This document shows, one piece after another, positions 46,971 through 56,317 of a stretch of 64,000 nt of DNA. This DNA comes from Jannaschia maritima (GTDB lineage Bacteria; Pseudomonadota; Alphaproteobacteria; Rhodobacterales; Rhodobacteraceae): the NCBI RefSeq assembly GCF_030973515.1, contig NZ_JARGZA010000006.1:161235-225234 (forward strand), written 5' to 3'. Numbering within the stretch: position 1 is the stretch's first letter; each line of letters opens with the position of its first letter. The position numbers and the translations under genes are program-made. Below the pieces are notes generated by a model that searched no databases, was not told where the DNA came from, and worked only from the letters and a program-made list of their open reading frames with translations.

Positions 46971-49577
46971 CTATTCCCTCGTCATTCCGCGCAACTCGTA
47001 CACCAACTCCAACGCCTCCCGCGGGGTCAGCGCGTCGGGCGAGACGGCTTTCAACCGTTCCTCCACCGCGCTGTCCTTCGTCACCGGGGCAGCCACGGAC
47101 ATCGCCGCGTTGAACAGCGGCAGGTCGTCGATCACCGCCTTCGGGCGCGCCCCGCCTTCGCGCTCGCCTGCCTCCAGGGCTTCCAGAACGGCCCTCGCGC
47201 GTTCGACGGCCACGGGCGGCAAGCCCGCCAGCTTCGCCACCTGCACGCCATAGGACCGGTCGGCCGCGCCGGGGCGGACCTCGTGCAGGAACACGACGTC
47301 GCCCTTCCACTCCCGCACCGCGACGGTGCAGTTCTCCACCCCGTCCAGGCGGGCGGCAAGCGCCGTCATCTCGTGGTAATGCGTGGCGAAGAGCGTGCGG
47401 CAGCGATTCACGTCGTGCAGATGCTCCATCACGGCCCAGGCGATGGATAGGCCGTCATACGTCGCCGTGCCGCGGCCGATCTCGTCCAAGATCACCAGAG
47501 CGCGGTCGCCCGCCTGATTCAGGATGGCGGCCGTCTCCACCATCTCCACCATGAACGTGGATCGCCCCCGTGCGAGGTCGTCGCTCGCGCCCACGCGACT
47601 GAAAACTTGGGCCACGCGTCCGATATGCGCGGATCGGGCGGGAACATAGGAGCCCGACTGCGCCAGGATCGCCAGCAGGGCGTTCTGACGCAACCATGTC
47701 GACTTGCCTGCCATGTTGGGTCCGGTCAGCAGTCGGATGGCGGCGCCGTCCTCCGCCGTCAGATCGGCGTCGTTCGCGACGAAGGGCTGGCCCCCGCGGC
47801 GCAGCGCGGCCTCCACCACCGGATGCCGCCCCGCCTGGATCGTGAAGGCGCGGCTGTCATCCACGCGGGGGCGGCACCAGTCGTGGGCACGGGCCAGATC
47901 CGCCAGGGCGCAGGCCACGTCCAGATCCGCCAGGGCTGCCGCAGCCGCAGCAACCGCGTCGGCAGCGGCCAGGACGGTCTCGCGCAGGCGGGCGAAGATG
48001 CGCGCCTCCTGCTCCTGCGCCAGGCTGGCGGCGTTCAGGATGCGCGTCTCCAACTCCGACAGCTCCAGGGTGGTCCAGCGCAACTGGCTGGCCGTGGTCT
48101 GGCGGTGGATGAAGGTGTCGGGCAGGGCACGCATCGTGGCGTCGTGGATGGCTGTCGTCTCAACGAAGTAGCCCAGGACGTTGTTGTGCTTGACCTTCAG
48201 CGACGCGATCCCCGTCAGATCCGCGTACTTAGCCTGCAGGCCCGCGATCACGCTCCGCCCCTCGTCCCGCAGGCGGCGCGTGTCGTCCAGTTCGGCGTCG
48301 AACCCCGTCGCCACCACACCCCCGTCACGCAGCAGCAGGGGCGGTTCCGCCACCAGCGCGGCGTCCAGGAGGTCGGACAGGGCCGCGTCCCCCGCCAGGC
48401 CCGCCAGGTCCAGCGGCGGTGGGTCGTCCGCCAAGGCATCCGCCAACGCGGATGCGGCACGCAGGCCCGCGCGGATCGCCGCCAGGCCGCGCGGGCCGCC
48501 CCGATCCAGGGCCAGCCGCGACAGCGCGCGGTCCATATCCGCCGCGCGACGCAGCCCGTCGCGGATCCCGTCCGCGCGAGCGGGCGCGTCCACGGCCCAG
48601 GTAACCGCGTCCAGACGGGCCGTGATCACGTCCAGGCGGGCGGATGGCGCGGACAGTCGGCGTTCCAACAACCGCGCGCCGCCGGCGGTGACGGTACGAT
48701 CGACGGATGCCAGGAGCGATCCGGTCCGGGTCCCGTCGGCACCGCGGACCAGTTCCAAGTTCCGCCGCGTGGCCGTGTCGATTTGTACGGCGTCGTCTGC
48801 GGCCTCCCGCACTGGGGGGCGCAGCAGGGGCAGGGCGCCGCGCTGGGTCAGTTCGACATAGGCCACCAGCGCGCCCATCGCGGACAGGTCCGCTCGACCG
48901 AAGGCGCCGAAGGCGTCCAGCGATGCCACCCCGAACACGTCGCGCAACCGTCGCGCCGCGCCGTCGCTGTCGAAGGCGGCGGGGGCCATGTCGGCGATCG
49001 TCACGCCCGCTTCGCTTGCAACCGGTTGCAAGGCGTCCCCGTCGGGCAGCACCAGTTCCCGCACGCCCAGCCGGGCCAAGTCGGCACCCAACCGCTCGGG
49101 CGGGCAGGGCGACACACGCAGATCCCCGGTGGAGATGTCGGTCCACGCCAGCGCGCCCTCGTCCCGTATGCGGGCGAAGGCGGCCAGATGGTTGCTGGTC
49201 CGCGCGTCCAGGAGCGTGTCCTCGGTCAACGTGCCCGGCGTGACCAGACGCACGATGCCACGCTTCACGACCGCCTTCGAACCGCGCTTCTTCGCGGCTT
49301 CGGGCGGTTCCAGCTGCTCGCAGACGGCGACGCGGAAGCCCTTGCGGATCAAGATCATCAGATAGGATTCCGCCGAATGGACGGGCACGCCGCACATGGG
49401 GATCGGCTGGCCCAGATGCTCGCCCCGCTTGGTCAGCGCAATGTCCAGGGCCGCCGCCGCCGACACAGCGTCGTCGAAGAACAGCTCGTAGAAGTCGCCC
49501 ATGCGGTAGAACAGCAGGGCGTCCGCAGCCTCTTCCTTGATCTCCAGGAACTGCGCCATCATGGGCGTCACGGACAT
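46971..49577 (-). CDS. mutS: DNA mismatch repair protein MutS
   Basis: 868 residues. N-terminal mismatch-binding MTPMMAQFLEIKEE..LLFYRMGDFYELFFDDA (with the Phe of the FYE motif), connector and lever domains, the ATPase LLTGPNMAGKSTWLRQNALL (Walker A at about 618-626), GRGTATYDGLSIAWAV and a helix-turn-helix at the C-terminus. ATG 49577; convergent with grpE, divergent from the flavoprotein gene. Confidence 0.96.
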   Translation of the reverse strand: MSVTPMMAQFLEIKEEAADALLFYRMGDFYELFFDDAVSAAAALDIALTKRGEHLGQPIPMCGVPVHSAESYLMILIRKGFRVAVCEQLEPPEAAKKRGSKAVVKRGIVRLVTPGTLTEDTLLDARTSNHLAAFARIRDEGALAWTDISTGDLRVSPCPPERLGADLARLGVRELVLPDGDALQPVASEAGVTIADMAPAAFDSDGAARRLRDVFGVASLDAFGAFGRADLSAMGALVAYVELTQRGALPLLRPPVREAADDAVQIDTATRRNLELVRGADGTRTGSLLASVDRTVTAGGARLLERRLSAPSARLDVITARLDAVTWAVDAPARADGIRDGLRRAADMDRALSRLALDRGGPRGLAAIRAGLRAASALADALADDPPPLDLAGLAGDAALSDLLDAALVAEPPLLLRDGGVVATGFDAELDDTRRLRDEGRSVIAGLQAKYADLTGIASLKVKHNNVLGYFVETTAIHDATMRALPDTFIHRQTTASQLRWTTLELSELETRILNAASLAQEQEARIFARLRETVLAAADAVAAAAAALADLDVACALADLARAHDWCRPRVDDSRAFTIQAGRHPVVEAALRRGGQPFVANDADLTAEDGAAIRLLTGPNMAGKSTWLRQNALLAILAQSGSYVPARSAHIGRVAQVFSRVGASDDLARGRSTFMVEMVETAAILNQAGDRALVILDEIGRGTATYDGLSIAWAVMEHLHDVNRCRTLFATHYHEMTALAARLDGVENCTVAVREWKGDVVFLHEVRPGAADRSYGVQVAKLAGLPPVAVERARAVLEALEAGEREGGARPKAVIDDLPLFNAAMSVAAPVTKDSAVEERLKAVSPDALTPREALELVYELRGMTRE

Positions 49578-49627
49578 GGGCCTACCCTTTCCCCCGACGG
49601 GGCAGGGCTAGCGGCAGGGGGGCAGGG

Positions 49628-50878
49628 ATGGAAGTCGTCGTCGCGGGCGCGGGCATCGTGGGTGTCGCCACCGCCATATGGTGTCAGCGGGCAGGGCACC
49701 GCGTCACCCTCGTGGACCGTGCCGGCCCGGCTGCGGGTACCAGCCACGGGAACGCGGGCGTCCTGGCGGCGGGCGGGCTGATCCCCGTCTCGACCCCCGG
49801 CTTGGCGCGGCGCGCGCCTGTGATGCTGGCTGACCCGGACGCGCCGCTGTTCCTGCGCTGGGGCTACCTGCCGCGCCTGCTGCCGTTCCTGCGGCGGTAC
49901 CTGGGATACGGAACGGCCGCGCATCTGGCGCACTATGCCGAGGCGATGCATCGCCTGCTGGGGGATGCGCACGCGCAGCACATGGACCTCGCGCAGGGGA
50001 CGGGAGCCGAACGGTTCGTATCCGCCGCCGACTATGCGTTCGGCTACGCGGACCACGCCGCACGGCGGGCGGAGGATGCGGCCTGGGCCACGCGGGATCG
50101 CTATGGCGTGCGGTTCGAGGACAGGGCCGGCGACGCCTACGACGACCCGGTGTGGCGAGGGAGGTTCGGGCACGTCGTGGTGTGCCGGGACCACGGAAGC
50201 GTCACGGATCCGGGGGCCTATGTCGCCGCGCTGTTCGACCATTTCCGGGCGGAGGGCGGCGCGTTCCGCCGGGCCGACATCCGCAACGTCGCGATGCACG
50301 ACGGGGCCTGCACGGCGCTGGATACATCGGACGGGTTGGTGTCGGGGGACGCGGTCGTCCTGTGCCTGGGTCCGTGGTCCGCGCCGATGGCGCGCAAGCT
50401 GGGCGCGGCACGGCTGAGCTTCGAGTCCGAGCGCGGATACCATCTGGACCTCGTCGGCGCGTCCCTGCGCCCCCGCGACAGCATGATGGTGGCCGCCGGC
50501 AAGTTCGCCGTCACCCCGATGGAGGGTCGGGTCCGTGCCGCGGGCATCGTCGAGTTCGGAGGGCTGGTCGCGCCGGCGAGCCCCAAGCCGTTCGCCTTGC
50601 TGCACCGGCAACTGTGCGCGCTGCTGCCGGACCTGACCTGGTCGGAAGCGCGCGAATGGATGGGCCACAGGCCCGCCCCCGCAGACAGCCTGCCCCTGAT
50701 CGGCCCGGCCGCCCCCGGAAGCTGGCTGGCCTTCGGGCACCAGCACGTCGGCTTGACAGCGGGGCCGAAAACGGGACGCATCGTGGCGGAAATGATCGGG
50801 GGTGAACGCGCAGCACGAGATTGGGCGGCCTTCGACCCCATGCGCCATTCGCGGCGCCCACCAGGGAGAAGACCATGA
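49628..50878 (+). CDS. FAD-dependent D-amino acid dehydrogenase/oxidase family protein
   Basis: 416 residues of the DAO fold: N-terminal FAD motif VVVAGAGIVGVATAIWCQ (about 3-20), a GTSHGNAGVLAAGGLIP loop like DadA, and the C-terminal FGHQHVGLTAGPKTGRIVAEMI. Relatives oxidise the amine of D-amino acids or glycine derivatives and pass electrons on. Substrate unproven. ATG has a GGCAGGGGGG site. Overlaps dctP (ATGA), so the enzyme and TRAP transporter are translationally coupled. Confidence 0.8.
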   Translation: MEVVVAGAGIVGVATAIWCQRAGHRVTLVDRAGPAAGTSHGNAGVLAAGGLIPVSTPGLARRAPVMLADPDAPLFLRWGYLPRLLPFLRRYLGYGTAAHLAHYAEAMHRLLGDAHAQHMDLAQGTGAERFVSAADYAFGYADHAARRAEDAAWATRDRYGVRFEDRAGDAYDDPVWRGRFGHVVVCRDHGSVTDPGAYVAALFDHFRAEGGAFRRADIRNVAMHDGACTALDTSDGLVSGDAVVLCLGPWSAPMARKLGAARLSFESERGYHLDLVGASLRPRDSMMVAAGKFAVTPMEGRVRAAGIVEFGGLVAPASPKPFALLHRQLCALLPDLTWSEAREWMGHRPAPADSLPLIGPAAPGSWLAFGHQHVGLTAGPKTGRIVAEMIGGERAARDWAAFDPMRHSRRPPGRRP

Positions 50879-51846
50879 AGACGATCACCATCCTCGCGAC
50901 CACGACGATGCTGGCCGCCCCCGCCCTCGCGGACGGCCACGCGCAGGCCTGGGACATGCCCATGGCGTATGCGGCGAGCAACTTCCATTCGGAGATGGGG
51001 GAGGTCTTCGCCGACCGCGTGCGCGAGTACACCGACGGGGCCATCGACATCACCGTGCATGCGGGCGGCTCGCTGTTCGGCGGCGGCGACATCAAGCGCG
51101 CCGTGCAGACGGGCCAGGTGCCGATCGGCGAACGCCTGATGTCGGCGCACAGCAACGAATCCGCGCTCTTCGGCTGGGACAACGTGCCCTTCGCCGCGAC
51201 CACGTTCGAAGACAACGAGGCGATGTGGCAGGCCGCCAAGCCGGTCGTATCCGAGGAGTTGGAGGCGCAGAACCTCCATGTCCTCTATACCTGCCCCTGG
51301 CCGGGCCAGGGCTTCTATTTCAACAAGGCGGTCGAAAGCAGCGACGACACGCAGGGCGTCAAGTTCCGCTCCTACAACACGGCGACCGCGACCTTTGCGG
51401 AGGAGTTGGGCATGGTCCCCGTCCAGGTCGAGGCGGCGGAACTGTCGCAGGCGCTGGCGACCGGCGTGGCCGAGGCCTTCATCTCGTCGGGGGCCACGGG
51501 CTACGATCGCAAGGTGTGGGAACATCTGACCCACTACTACAAGGTCGAGGCTTGGATGCCGCGCAACTACGTGCTGGTGAACAAGGGCGTCTGGGACGGC
51601 CTGGACGCCGCCGTGCAGGATGGCCTGACCCGGGCCGCCGAGGAGACGGCCGCCGACTGCATGGCCCGGTCGGAGGAACTGACGAACTTCTATTACGACG
51701 AGTTGGAAGCGAACGGCATGACCGTGACCGATGCGTCCGGCACGTTCGCCGAAGAGCTGCAGGCGATCGGCGTCAAGATGACCGAGCAGTGGCTGGCCGA
51801 CACCGGCGAGCAGGGTCAGGCGATCATGGACGCGTATCGCAACTGA
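50875..51846 (+). CDS. dctP: TRAP transporter periplasmic solute-binding protein DctP
   Basis: 323 residues with a Sec signal (MKTITILATTTMLAAPALA, cut near ADG) and the DctP fold. KFRSYNTATATF (about 164-175) carries the Arg that grips a substrate carboxylate in this family, so an organic or amino acid is likely. AGGGAGAAG precedes the ATG. Substrate cannot be read; the oxidase and racemase neighbours suggest an amino acid or a 2-hydroxy/2-keto acid. Confidence 0.9.
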   Translation: MKTITILATTTMLAAPALADGHAQAWDMPMAYAASNFHSEMGEVFADRVREYTDGAIDITVHAGGSLFGGGDIKRAVQTGQVPIGERLMSAHSNESALFGWDNVPFAATTFEDNEAMWQAAKPVVSEELEAQNLHVLYTCPWPGQGFYFNKAVESSDDTQGVKFRSYNTATATFAEELGMVPVQVEAAELSQALATGVAEAFISSGATGYDRKVWEHLTHYYKVEAWMPRNYVLVNKGVWDGLDAAVQDGLTRAAEETAADCMARSEELTNFYYDELEANGMTVTDASGTFAEELQAIGVKMTEQWLADTGEQGQAIMDAYRN

Positions 51847-51864
51847 TCCATGCGGGGGACGTCT

Positions 51865-51880
51865 CGGCCCCGCGGGGCCG
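51865..51880. repeat. Palindrome between dctP and dctQ
   Basis: CGGCCCCGCGGGGCCG is a perfect 16-base palindrome that can fold as a hairpin in the 67-base dctP-dctQ gap. Such structures often damp expression of membrane parts relative to the binding protein; that role is inferred. Confidence 0.5.
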
Positions 51881-51913
51881 GGGCATCCTTCCGTTCTGGA
51901 TTGATCGTCTGTT

Positions 51914-52588
51914 ATGACCGACTGGTCCCCCTTCCTCGGCCTGCCGCTCTGGGTCTGGCTGTTCGCCCTTCCGGGTGCCTTCGCCCTGTCGGCCGTCTTC
52001 GCTGGTGATGCCCTGCGTCCCGTCCTGGCGCCGGTCTGGCGCGCGCTCGACGCGCTGTACCTAGCGGCGGGTGTCGTCGCAGCCGGCTTCCTGATCGCCA
52101 TCCTTCTGCTGATCGTGGCGCAGATGGTGTCGCGGTGGACGGGTACGGCCTTTCCCGGTTCCACCAACTTCGCGGGCTACGCCATGGCCGGTGCGTCCTT
52201 CTTCGCGCTGGCCCACGCGCTGACCCGGGGGGCGCATATCCGCGTCGGCGTGTTCCTGGGCCTGAACGGCTGGACACGGCGTTGGCTGGATGTGGGTGCC
52301 TTGGCGGTCGGGGCAGTGACGGCCACGTACTTCGCGCGGTTCGCGGTGAAGGCGAACGGCTTCTCCGCGATGCTGAACGACCGGACGCAGGGCCAGGATC
52401 GCATCCCCGGCTGGCTGGTGGAAGCGCTGGGCGGGCGGGGCGGGGACGACTGGGTCTATACGCCGCTGTGGATCCCGCAGCTGGTCATGTCCGCGGGGAC
52501 CGTCCTGCTGGCGATCTGCCTGTGGGACATGCTGATCCGCACGCTGGTCCTGCGCCGGCCGCAGATCGTGTCGGAGGCGGTGGAATGA
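51914..52588 (+). CDS. dctQ: TRAP transporter small membrane subunit DctQ
   Basis: 224 residues, four predicted helices plus an amphipathic region; the GAHIRVGVFLGLNGWTRRWLDV segment is typical of DctQ. Its role is to support the large permease DctM. The N-terminal MTDWSPFLGLPLWVW helix is directly after a weak site. Stop overlaps dctM (ATGA). Confidence 0.88.
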   Translation: MTDWSPFLGLPLWVWLFALPGAFALSAVFAGDALRPVLAPVWRALDALYLAAGVVAAGFLIAILLLIVAQMVSRWTGTAFPGSTNFAGYAMAGASFFALAHALTRGAHIRVGVFLGLNGWTRRWLDVGALAVGAVTATYFARFAVKANGFSAMLNDRTQGQDRIPGWLVEALGGRGGDDWVYTPLWIPQLVMSAGTVLLAICLWDMLIRTLVLRRPQIVSEAVE

Positions 52589-53901
52589 CCGAGGTCTGGG
52601 CCACGGTCATCTTCCTGTTCACCCTGTTCCTGCTGCTGGGCGGGTCCGTCTGGGTCGGCCTGGCGCTGATGGGAGTGGCCTGGGTCGGGATGGAGCTGTT
52701 CACTACGCGGCCCGCGGGCGACGCGATGATCACGGTGATTTGGGCCTCGTCCTCGTCCTGGACGCTGACGGCCCTGCCCATGTTCATCTGGATGGGCGAG
52801 ATCCTGTTCCGCACGCGCCTGAGCCAGGACATGTTCCGCGGTCTGGCGCCGTGGCTGCGCGGCCTGCCCGGCGGCCTCCTGCATACCAACATCGCGGGCT
52901 GCACGCTGTTCGCCGCCGTGTCGGGCTCGTCGGCGGCCACGCTGACCACCGTGGGCAAGATGTCCATTCCGGAACTGCGCGCACGGGGCTATCCGGAACA
53001 CATGATCATCGGCACGCTCGCAGGCGCCGCCACGCTGGGGCTTATGATCCCGCCGAGCCTTGCGCTGATCGTCTACGGCGTGTCGATCAACGAGAGCATC
53101 ACGCAGCTCTTCATCGCGGGCGTCATCCCCGGCCTGGTCCTGGCGGGGCTGTTCGCGTCCTACATCGTGGCGATGCACTTCCTGCGTCCCGGCGACCGCG
53201 CCGCGCCGGAACCCCGCATGCCGTTCCGGGACAGGCTGTCGGAAAGCCGGTTCCTCCTGCCCGTCCTGTCGTTGGTGGTCGTCGTCATCGGATCGATGTT
53301 CGGGGGCTATGCCACCGCGACGGAGGCGGCGGCCGTGGGCGTCATCGGCGCGCTGATCCTGGCCGCGGCGCAGGGGTCGCTGAGCTGGGGGACGTTCGCG
53401 GCGGCGCTTATGGGGGCCACGCGAACCTCGGCCATGATCGCGCTGATCCTGATGGGCGCGGCGTTCCTGAGCCTCGCGATGGGGTTCACTGGCCTGCCGC
53501 GCGCGCTGGCCAACTGGATCGAGACGCTCGACCTGTCGCCCGTCACGTTGATCTTCGCGCTGACGGTGTTCTACATCATATTGGGCATGTTCCTGGACGG
53601 GATCTCGTCCATCGTGCTGACCATCGCCATCGTGGAGCCGATGGTCCGGGCGGCGGGAATCGACCTGATCTGGTTCGGCATCTTCGTCGTCGTGGTGGTC
53701 GAGATGGCGCAGGTCACCCCGCCCATCGGCTTCAACCTGTTCGTGCTGCAGGGCATGACCACGCACGACATCGGCTACATCGCGAAGGTCGCCCTGCCGA
53801 TGGTGGGGCTGATGCTGGTGATGGTCGTCCTTCTGGTCTTCTTCCCGGAGCTGGCGACATGGCTGCCCGACGTGCTGCGCCCCACGACCGCCCCCGGCTG
53901 A
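52585..53901 (+). CDS. dctM: TRAP transporter large permease DctM
   Basis: 438 residues with about twelve helices and the DctM signature AAVSGSSAATLTTVGKMSIPEL and LAGAATLGLMIPPSLALIVYGV. Carries sodium-driven transport with DctQ. Overlaps the start of the next gene by 43 bases. Confidence 0.93.
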   Translation: MTEVWATVIFLFTLFLLLGGSVWVGLALMGVAWVGMELFTTRPAGDAMITVIWASSSSWTLTALPMFIWMGEILFRTRLSQDMFRGLAPWLRGLPGGLLHTNIAGCTLFAAVSGSSAATLTTVGKMSIPELRARGYPEHMIIGTLAGAATLGLMIPPSLALIVYGVSINESITQLFIAGVIPGLVLAGLFASYIVAMHFLRPGDRAAPEPRMPFRDRLSESRFLLPVLSLVVVVIGSMFGGYATATEAAAVGVIGALILAAAQGSLSWGTFAAALMGATRTSAMIALILMGAAFLSLAMGFTGLPRALANWIETLDLSPVTLIFALTVFYIILGMFLDGISSIVLTIAIVEPMVRAAGIDLIWFGIFVVVVVEMAQVTPPIGFNLFVLQGMTTHDIGYIAKVALPMVGLMLVMVVLLVFFPELATWLPDVLRPTTAPG

Positions 53902-54527
53902 CAATCCTGCAACTGGACACGCACTTCGCCCGCATCCCCGGCGACGTGGCGTGCCCGGACAGCTACGCTGCGGCGATCGAAATCCTGCGCGTACCGGCCA
54001 CCGTCCGCGACGTCGTCCACGACGCGCCGGAGGACATCGACATCGCCCCGTTCGAGGACGCCCTGCAACGGGCCCGGGGCGACGTGATCACGACGTCCTG
54101 CGGCTTTCTGGCGCCGTGGCAGGACCACCTGTGCTCGCTCGTGGACCGCCCCGTCCTGGCGTCGGTCCTGAACGGGCCGCCGGTCGCGGACGCCCTCGTG
54201 ATGACCTACGACGCCGCGGCGTTGGGTCCCGCGCATCTGTACGGGTGGGGCGATGCCGCGATCGTCGGCCTGTCCCGCGGCCTCCACCTGCGCGACGTCA
54301 TCGGACGGAACGCCCCCCTGTCGTTCGCCCGCGCGGAGGCGGAGGTGGTCTCCCTGGGGCACGTCGCCCTCCGCGACCGATCCGCGATCGTCCTGGAATG
54401 CACCAACTTGCCGCCCTATGCCCCCGCCCTGCGCATGGGCCTGGAACGACCGGTCCACCATATCCTGACCGCCCTGGAAGCGCTGTCCCCCGGCTTGGTG
54501 CGTCCGGCCTATCTGACCGCCTCTTGA
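53859..54527 (+). CDS. Aspartate/glutamate racemase-like (Asp/Glu/hydantoin racemase superfamily) protein
   Basis: 222 residues. A Rossmann-like half with TILQLDTHFARIPGDVACPDSY (about 15-36), CGFLAPWQ (about 79-86) supplying one catalytic-site Cys, and VLECTNLPPYAPAL (about 184-197) supplying the second, the Cys pair arrangement of Asp/Glu racemases. ATG 53859 overlaps dctM by 43 bases; CTG 53898 is a nonstandard alternative. Context (oxidase, TRAP, peptide binding protein) fits amino acid racemisation, but the substrate is unknown. Confidence 0.7.
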   Translation: MAARRAAPHDRPRLTILQLDTHFARIPGDVACPDSYAAAIEILRVPATVRDVVHDAPEDIDIAPFEDALQRARGDVITTSCGFLAPWQDHLCSLVDRPVLASVLNGPPVADALVMTYDAAALGPAHLYGWGDAAIVGLSRGLHLRDVIGRNAPLSFARAEAEVVSLGHVALRDRSAIVLECTNLPPYAPALRMGLERPVHHILTALEALSPGLVRPAYLTAS

Positions 54528-54586
54528 GTCTTCGGCGGGAAACCGCGACCGTGCGTTCCAGGAGAGATCCAACAGGAGAGACAACA

Positions 54587-56170
54587 ATGAAAAAGACCAT
54601 CCTCGCCACGGCCCTCATGGCGGCCACGGCCCTGACCGCGACCAGCGTTTCCGCCGAAACCCTGCGCTGGGCCCGCGCGGGCGACAGCCTGACGCTGGAC
54701 CCCCACGCCCAGAACGAGGGGCCGACCCATACGCTGGCACACCAGATCTACGAACCCCTCATCATCCGGGACACCGAGGGGAACATGCAGCCCGCGCTGG
54801 CGACCGACTGGGCCGTGTCGGAGGAGGACCCCAACATCTGGGTCTTCAACCTGCGCCAGGGCGTGACCTTCCACGACGGGTCCGACTTCACCGCCGAGGA
54901 CGTGGTGTTCTCCTTCGAGCGGGCGAAGTCCGAGACGTCCGCGATGAAGGAGCTGCTGACCTCCATCACGGAGGTCCGCGCGGTGGATGACCACACGGTC
55001 GAGTTCGTCACCGACGGACCGAACCCGATCCTGCCCAACAACTTCACCAACCTGTTCATCATGGACAAGGACTGGACGGAGGCGAACGACACCGTCACCG
55101 TGCAGGACATCGCCAACGGCGAGACGAACTTCGCGGCGACCAACGTCAACGGCACCGGGCCGTACCGCTTGGTCAGCCGGGAGCCCGACGTGCGCACCGT
55201 GTTGGAAGCGAACGAGGATTACTGGGGCGTGGGAGAGTTCCCCCTGGAGGTGACGCGCATCGAGTACACGCCGATCCAGAACGCCGCCACGCGGGTCGCC
55301 GCGCTGTTGTCGGGCGAGGTCGACTTCATCCAGGACGTGCCGGTGCAGGATCTGGGCCGCGTCGCCGACACGGACGGGCTGGAGGTCAAGACCGCGCCGC
55401 AGAACCGTACGATCTTCCTGGGCATGAACGTCGGCGCCGACGACCTGGAGCGCGACGACGTCGATGGCGCCAACCCCCTGGCCGACGTCAACGTGCGCCG
55501 GGCGATGAACATGGCCATCAACCGCGACGCCATCCAGCAGGTCGTGATGCGCGGCCAGTCGCAGCCCACCAACGTCATCATGCCGCCCTTCGTGAACGGC
55601 TGGACCGAGGAGCTGGACGCCCTGCCCGCCGACGGCATGGCCCAGGCGCAGGAACTGATGGCCCAGTCCGACTTCGCCGACGGGTTCTCCATCCAGCTGG
55701 ACTGCCCCAACGACCGCTACGTCAACGACGAGGCGATCTGTCAGGCCGTCGTCGGCATGCTGGGTCAGATCGGCATCGACGTGAACCTGAACGCGCAGGG
55801 CAAGGCGCTGCACTTCCCCTTGATCCAGAACGGAACGACCGACTTCTACATGCTGGGCTGGGGCGTCCCGACCTACGACTCGGAGTACATCTTCAACTTC
55901 TTGACCCACACGAAGGGCGGCGACCGAGGGTCCTGGAACCCGACCGGCTTCTCGGACCCGGAGATGGACGCGAAGATCGTCAGCCTGGCCTCCGAAACGG
56001 ACCTGGACGCGCGCAATCAGACCATCGCCGAGATCTGGGAGGAGGTGCAGGACGAGCAGATCTACCTGCCGCTGCACCACCAGGTCCTGAACTGGGGCAT
56101 GGCCGACAAGGTGGGCATCGAGGTGTCGCCCGAGGACGACCCCAAGATGAAGTTCTTCGAGATGAACTGA
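54587..56170 (+). CDS. Dipeptide/oligopeptide ABC transporter substrate-binding protein 1
   Basis: 527 residues of the DppA/OppA family with a Sec signal (MKKTILATALMAATALTATSVSAE). Family segments: LRQGVTFHDGSDFTAEDVVFSFERA, NGTGPYRLVSREP and AMNMAINRDAIQQVVMRGQ. A strong ACAGGAGAG site precedes the ATG. A perfect hairpin follows the stop, so it is a separate unit from the permeases downstream. Close paralogue of the second binding protein at 57602. Confidence 0.88.
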   Translation: MKKTILATALMAATALTATSVSAETLRWARAGDSLTLDPHAQNEGPTHTLAHQIYEPLIIRDTEGNMQPALATDWAVSEEDPNIWVFNLRQGVTFHDGSDFTAEDVVFSFERAKSETSAMKELLTSITEVRAVDDHTVEFVTDGPNPILPNNFTNLFIMDKDWTEANDTVTVQDIANGETNFAATNVNGTGPYRLVSREPDVRTVLEANEDYWGVGEFPLEVTRIEYTPIQNAATRVAALLSGEVDFIQDVPVQDLGRVADTDGLEVKTAPQNRTIFLGMNVGADDLERDDVDGANPLADVNVRRAMNMAINRDAIQQVVMRGQSQPTNVIMPPFVNGWTEELDALPADGMAQAQELMAQSDFADGFSIQLDCPNDRYVNDEAICQAVVGMLGQIGIDVNLNAQGKALHFPLIQNGTTDFYMLGWGVPTYDSEYIFNFLTHTKGGDRGSWNPTGFSDPEMDAKIVSLASETDLDARNQTIAEIWEEVQDEQIYLPLHHQVLNWGMADKVGIEVSPEDDPKMKFFEMN

Positions 56171-56197
56171 TCGGGTCCAATGCCCGACACGACGCGG

Positions 56198-56217
56198 GGG
56201 CGGCCTTCGGGCCGCCC
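56198..56217 (+). terminator. Terminator after binding protein 1
   Basis: GGGCGGCC (56198-56205), loop TTCG, GGCCGCCC (56210-56217): an 8-bp GC stem with a stable tetraloop, then TCCTTCG. A second imperfect hairpin GGTCCC.../...GGGACC lies at 56229-56252. The 147-base gap to the convergent ycaQ-like gene otherwise holds nothing I recognise. Confidence 0.65.
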
Positions 56218-56317
56218 TCCTTCGTGACGGTCCCTCGCGTTGCGCGGGGACCTCCCTCGGCCCGGAGGGCGACGATGTGGCCCTGCGGACTAGCCCCATG
56301 CAGGGGTGGAAAGTTAC

